Assembly (NCBI GenBank): GCA_004151065.3
Contig: NWUY0300042921.1
Coordinates: 1-11,430, forward strand
Origin: Larix sibirica
Lineage: Eukaryota; Streptophyta; Pinopsida; Pinales; Pinaceae
Reading direction: 5' to 3'
Length of the DNA stretch: 11,430 nucleotides
Position 1 is the first letter of the stretch, and every line of letters starts with the position of its first letter. The notes below the pieces were generated by a model. It did no database searches, was not told the origin of the DNA, and saw only the letters and a list, made by a program, of their open reading frames with translations. The translations under genes were made by a program, and so were the position numbers. Positions 8,309 to 11,430 of this stretch are shown in pieces.

Positions 8309-8390
8309 CTGCAAAGATTATAATAAGTTACAGTGTTGAAGTTGCTAACAAGTCAAGAACTTTCTAGACAAAGGGCGATTCTGATCTTAC
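8309..8390 (-). other. Predicted 82-bp leader intron
   Basis: Starts GTAAGATC and ends with a T-rich tract TATAATCTTTGCAG, with a TAAC-type branch candidate just upstream. The size is typical of short plant introns. If retained, the leader frame would stop at TAG 8366-8364 after 31 residues. Confidence 0.5.
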
Positions 8391-8459
8391 ATTTTGAATC
8401 CCCCAACCAGGGTGCTTCTGCCTCGTCAACTTGTGTTTGGATGAAGTCCACCCAGACAT
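8391..8459 (-). CDS. Possible leader exon (in-frame N-terminal extension) or 5' UTR exon
   Basis: On the minus strand an ATG at 8459 opens 23 codons (starting Met-Ser-Gly-Trp, rich in Lys and Arg), preceded by an in-frame TGA six codons upstream. The run ends at a strong donor, CAAAAT|GTAAGA. Joined in phase 0 to the acceptor CTTTGCAG|TTTATA (exon starting 8308), it continues without a stop for 31 codons into the signal-peptide ATG at 8215. It would add 54 residues in front of a hydrophobic segment, making a signal anchor or a masked signal peptide. The simpler reading is a spliced 5' UTR, with 8215 as the real start because a signal peptide directly follows it. Splice sites are convincing; coding status is uncertain. 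Confidence 0.4.
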
Positions 8460-8950
8460 AACGTCAGAACCGACTCACAAGCAGACCGGTAGAGGATAAA
8501 ACATGTACACTGAAAACCATAAATTAATGACTAAGAACCTCTTTTAGTTCAGATTTCATTCCTATCATAATCGATAATGACAGAACTTAAAGAAATAATG
8601 ATGACAGAACAAAGAAGTAATAATGATGGTTACGTTGCAGACGACCGACCTTCCCCTGTTTTGTCTTTTGGTTAAGATTGCAAATCCGCGTGTATCCCGT
8701 GTCAATGGAGTCTTCCATAATTCGGAAACAATGTGGAATGGAATGAAATAAGAAGTTTCCTCGCGAACTTTAAAGAGTACTCAAAAGACAAAAGTCTTCC
8801 ATAATTCTGAAACAATGTGGAATGGAATGAAATAAGAAGTTTCCTCGCGAACTTCAAAGAGTCCTCAAAAGACAAATTCCATTCCAACAAGGGAAGGGTG
8901 GGTCAAGGGTGGAAGGGAAGGGTGAAGTGCACATTGCACCATGCAACCAA
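8460..8950 (-). promoter_or_regulatory. Putative promoter flank of the GH17 gene
   Basis: This is the only non-coding flank that can hold the promoter of the minus-strand gene. No strong TATA box is visible. W-box-type TTGACC lies at 8906-8901; another, TTGACT at 8356-8351, falls inside the leader intron. A TGACG (as-1/TGA-type) core lies at 8467-8463, close to the leader ATG. An 84-bp duplication fills 8710-8877. WRKY and TGA sites would fit a defence-responsive glucanase, but single short motifs occur often by chance. Confidence 0.3.
8710..8877. repeat. 84-bp tandem duplication upstream of the gene
   Basis: 8710-8793 and 8794-8877 are direct, head-to-tail copies, each starting GTCTTCCATAATTC and ending CTCAAAAGACAAA. 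I see only about three or four mismatches (C/T at 8724 against 8808, T/C in the AAAGAG stretch, A/C in GAGTAC against GAGTCC). The high identity implies a recent event or strong constraint. Each copy has TTCCTCGCGAA with a TCGCGA palindrome. Confidence 0.92.
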
Positions 8951-9540
8951 ATACATCCATTGCATCATGTCATCAACACATTAAATATATGCAATATGCA
9001 GTTAATTGAAGTATCATTTTATAAAAGTGCGGGTTATGTTAAAGTTTGTGTATTTCATTTGATGTTGTTTGTTGTTTTCCACCAATAATATAAACAATAT
9101 GCATAGTTATATTTTAACTTAATATATTATTTATTATTATTATTATGTCTTAAACATATATGAATCGGTTTGAAGTATTACTTCAATGTTACAATGTCAA
9201 ACTTTTTGCAATTGTAAAGTTTGAGGTGAGATGAGATTTTTTATTTATTTATTTTTATTTTTAAAAGATATTATTTTAAAACATTTTATTGGTCATAGAG
9301 AGATGATGTCGACATCAAATTTCGTGCCAGTGGATGTGGTGGTAGGATTATGTCATATTCGTAGATTGGTTTGATAAAAAGCATGCATGCGATGGTTTAA
9401 TTTCGTACGAGATGGGGCTTCTGGATTGGATTGAATTGATTTCAGTGGCCAAATTTGTGTGGGTAACTTGCAAATGAACCACAAGCAAACAATGAGATGC
9501 ATAATTCTAATTCTCCTTCCATGCATGCGTCTTACATGTT
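8951..9540. other. Gene-free AT-rich interval with two RY boxes
   Basis: No coding region is visible. It holds simple AT-rich tracts (TTATTATTATTATT near 9130; TTTATTTATTTATT near 9240). The palindromic RY element CATGCATG occurs at 9382-9389 and 9520-9527; in plants this motif is bound by B3 factors of the ABI3/FUS3/LEC2 group in seed genes, but no gene adjoins these sites here. Confidence 0.55.
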
Positions 9541-10165
9541 GACTTCACCTATAGGGGAAACCAACGAGCGATAGGTGTTATCATCCACCAACTCTAACCT
9601 AATGCAAGCGACATTGGCGAATGAACCTTGGCATAGTTTAACCAAGTTCAGTTGGGGCTTGATTGATCGATTTTCAGAGGAATTGCTCGTAGTTGTGTTT
9701 TGCTTGCAGGACTCAGTAATCTTCTCGATTTGCTTGTTAATTGTGAGTTTGGCGAGTGAACTCTGACTTAGAGTTATACTAACAACAGACGCCTAAGCCT
9801 TCGGCGAGCGAACTGGAATTTGATGTTCTCTTCTATGTGTGAGAAAAGCTCTATCCTTGAATCGTTGGGGTGTTGGGGTTATGTTTATGATATCAAGTCC
9901 GTGTCTGATACTCTCGGGAGGTCGAAAATGTAGTGTCTACAGTCTTCTGCTCAACCCACTTGCCACATAGACCAAATGCACTCTGACTAGATCTGCTTAC
10001 TTGTCAATCCGTTGCTGCCGTCTGTTAACATATTTGCATGGTGTGAAAGACACGTTGTTTGGAATGACCCTAGAGTGACATTGTTTTCGCATATAAAAGA
10101 CTTTATATTATAAGTGGGAGGCATTATAGGTTTTCAAAGTACTAGACAATCTTGTCACATGCAAC
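9541..10165. other. Gene-free interval with three GGCGARYGAAC motifs
   Basis: Less AT-rich than its surroundings. The 11-mer GGCGA(A/G)(T/C)GAAC occurs at 9616-9626, 9751-9761 and 9803-9813, same orientation. A TATA-like CATATAAAAG lies at about 10089-10098. A 63-codon open frame (9575-9766) has no recognisable motif. It could be part of an unrecognised repeat or an LTR; I cannot assign it. Confidence 0.4.
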
Positions 10166-10400
10166 CTTTACTCATAACCATCTTTTATAATTTATAATTA
10201 TTTTTTATTTATAATTTATATTTATTAAATAATAATTATTTATGTAAATATTTTATTATTAATTTAATATTTTAAAATTAGATTTAAAACTAACAACAAA
10301 TATATAATTTAAATTTTATTTAATAAATAAGATTTTTTCATAATTTAAATGCATTTTATTAAAAAATAATTATGGAATGAACCATTATAAAAAAAAATAT
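10166..10400. other. Extremely AT-rich block
   Basis: Consists almost only of A and T (ATAATTTATAATTATT-type runs, many TTATT and AATAAT words). It carries no gene. Such blocks can act as matrix-attachment or easily unwound DNA, but that is only a possibility here. Confidence 0.6.
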
Positions 10401-11430
10401 AGTGTATGCATCGATTCTTCAATCACAAATGTTCCTATTTATAAAATGGTTTTTTTAATCTCTTTATCTTTTCAAGTGCAACATAGTATTGTTGTGTGGT
10501 AATAAGTGTGTTGGTGTTAAGACATCATGGTGAAGGATCTAAGGTTTTTATTAGTTGTTTTTAACGTTTCGTGGTGTATATTTGATATAGTTTTTCTGGA
10601 ATCCATTTTTAATTGTAAAAATGAATTTAGTATTTTATGTAAAAATTAAAATAAATTTTTAATTTAGATACTAGAAGTTAGGTTATTTAATATAATCGTG
10701 CTAATTCCTTCATCTTACGAGCATGTAACACAATTTTTAAAATCTTATGTCAATATAAATTAGATAAGTGTAATTACAATTTTTTTAAAGAATATTTTTT
10801 AAATAAGATGTATTTGGAGCATTTAAATTGAATCTCAATATGATTATAGTTTTTGAATCTAGGGACATTGCCACTTTGTGGTTCTTTGATGTATTATGAA
10901 AGCAAATTATTTCTTGGGTCAGCTCCTCAACAAAGATCTCCATCAATACGAGGTGAGCAAGCTTATCCATTCCACAATTTACAAATCTAAAAATCTTATT
11001 TAAAAAATCTTAAAAAACATTAAATCAATGATCAAGTGTCTAGTAACATTGCCACTTTGTGACTAACTCTTGTTTTTCTACTATGGAGAGGATATTGATT
11101 GTCGTCATATTTTACAAATGTAGAAAAACACCTTTCCAATGCTCAAATCTAAAGTAAACTATGTTTCACTGAAAATACAATTAGCGTAGTCAAATCCCTC
11201 AAGGTGCAACCTTTTTTAGAGTGCAAAAACTTGAGAAACGTTTGCACCATGAGGGATTTGGTCCTCTTATTGGTGCATAATAGATCCATAGACGAAATCA
11301 TAAAAGATGAATGCCACCAAAAAGTCTCCAAGGTTCATTAATTTTTTTAGTTTTAATTATTTGGAATATAGAGAGAGAGAGAACTTTAGGTTAAAGAGGA
11401 TATAGTAATTTTTTTTACTTAATATTTTAT
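10401..11430. other. Gene-free right flank
   Basis: No supported gene. The 16-mer ACATTGCCACTTTGTG occurs twice in the same orientation (10865-10880 and 11046-11061), each preceded by TCTAG within a few bases, so about 180 bp may be a decayed duplication. A (GA)n run lies at about 11370-11381. The hairpin at 11191-11260 is listed separately. Confidence 0.5.
11191..11260. repeat. 70-bp hairpin with 20-bp arms
   Basis: CAAATCCCTCAAGGTGCAAC (11191-11210) is the reverse complement of 11241-11260 except for about two positions, around a 30-base spacer. The pairing stops sharply at the arm ends. Total size and arm length resemble a small-RNA precursor or a tiny foldback element; no T-tract suggests a transcription terminator function. 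Confidence 0.65.

Noticed and set aside
8702-8890. 62-codon minus-strand frame with an internal 28-residue repeat
   Set aside because: The repeat is simply the 84-bp DNA duplication, whose period is a multiple of three, so any open frame through it repeats.

Overview
The window reads as nuclear DNA of a seed plant: AT-rich, repeat-heavy and gene-poor, with a single intron-containing gene on the minus strand whose encoded domains (GH17 plus X8) are a plant combination. Nothing in the window fixes the species. The large gene-free flanks with decayed repeats suit a large plant genome; a conifer is possible but unproven.

The gene lies at about 5502-8459, minus strand. It encodes a secreted glucan endo-1,3-beta-glucosidase of glycoside hydrolase family 17, followed by a Pro-rich linker and a C-terminal X8/CBM43 beta-1,3-glucan-binding module. 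Reading 3' to 5' on the + strand, I reconstruct: an optional leader exon (8391-8459), a signal-peptide exon (8143-8308, ATG at 8215), one large catalytic exon (6083-7089) and a linker/X8 exon (5502-5852). The introns are 82, 1053 and 230 bp, all GT-AG, and their phases match. Both catalytic glutamates are present. The X8 part is damaged or mis-sequenced: a one-base frameshift at about 5560, a short internal deletion, and no recognisable final exon carrying the sixth cysteine.

Region by region: 1-620 is a degenerate CATGGTCAA-type minisatellite. 621-2510 has no gene but holds a 120-bp inverted repeat (712-831). 2511-3720 is transposon debris: a tRNA-like SINE head and two diverged copies of a ~400-bp block. 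3721-5501 is gene-free 3' flank with small repeats. 5502-8459 is the gene, with a four-copy ~165-bp tandem array in its longest intron. 8460-8950 is the likely promoter flank with a perfect-period 84-bp duplication. 8951-11430 is gene-free and AT-rich, with RY boxes, short spaced repeats and a 70-bp hairpin.

The features most worth a second look are the frameshifted X8 module and the 5' leader. There, splicing of an 82-bp intron would fuse a 54-residue extension in frame to the signal peptide, while retention would leave a separate short upstream ORF. All coordinates, counts and phases were worked out by hand from the sequence; no similarity search was run.
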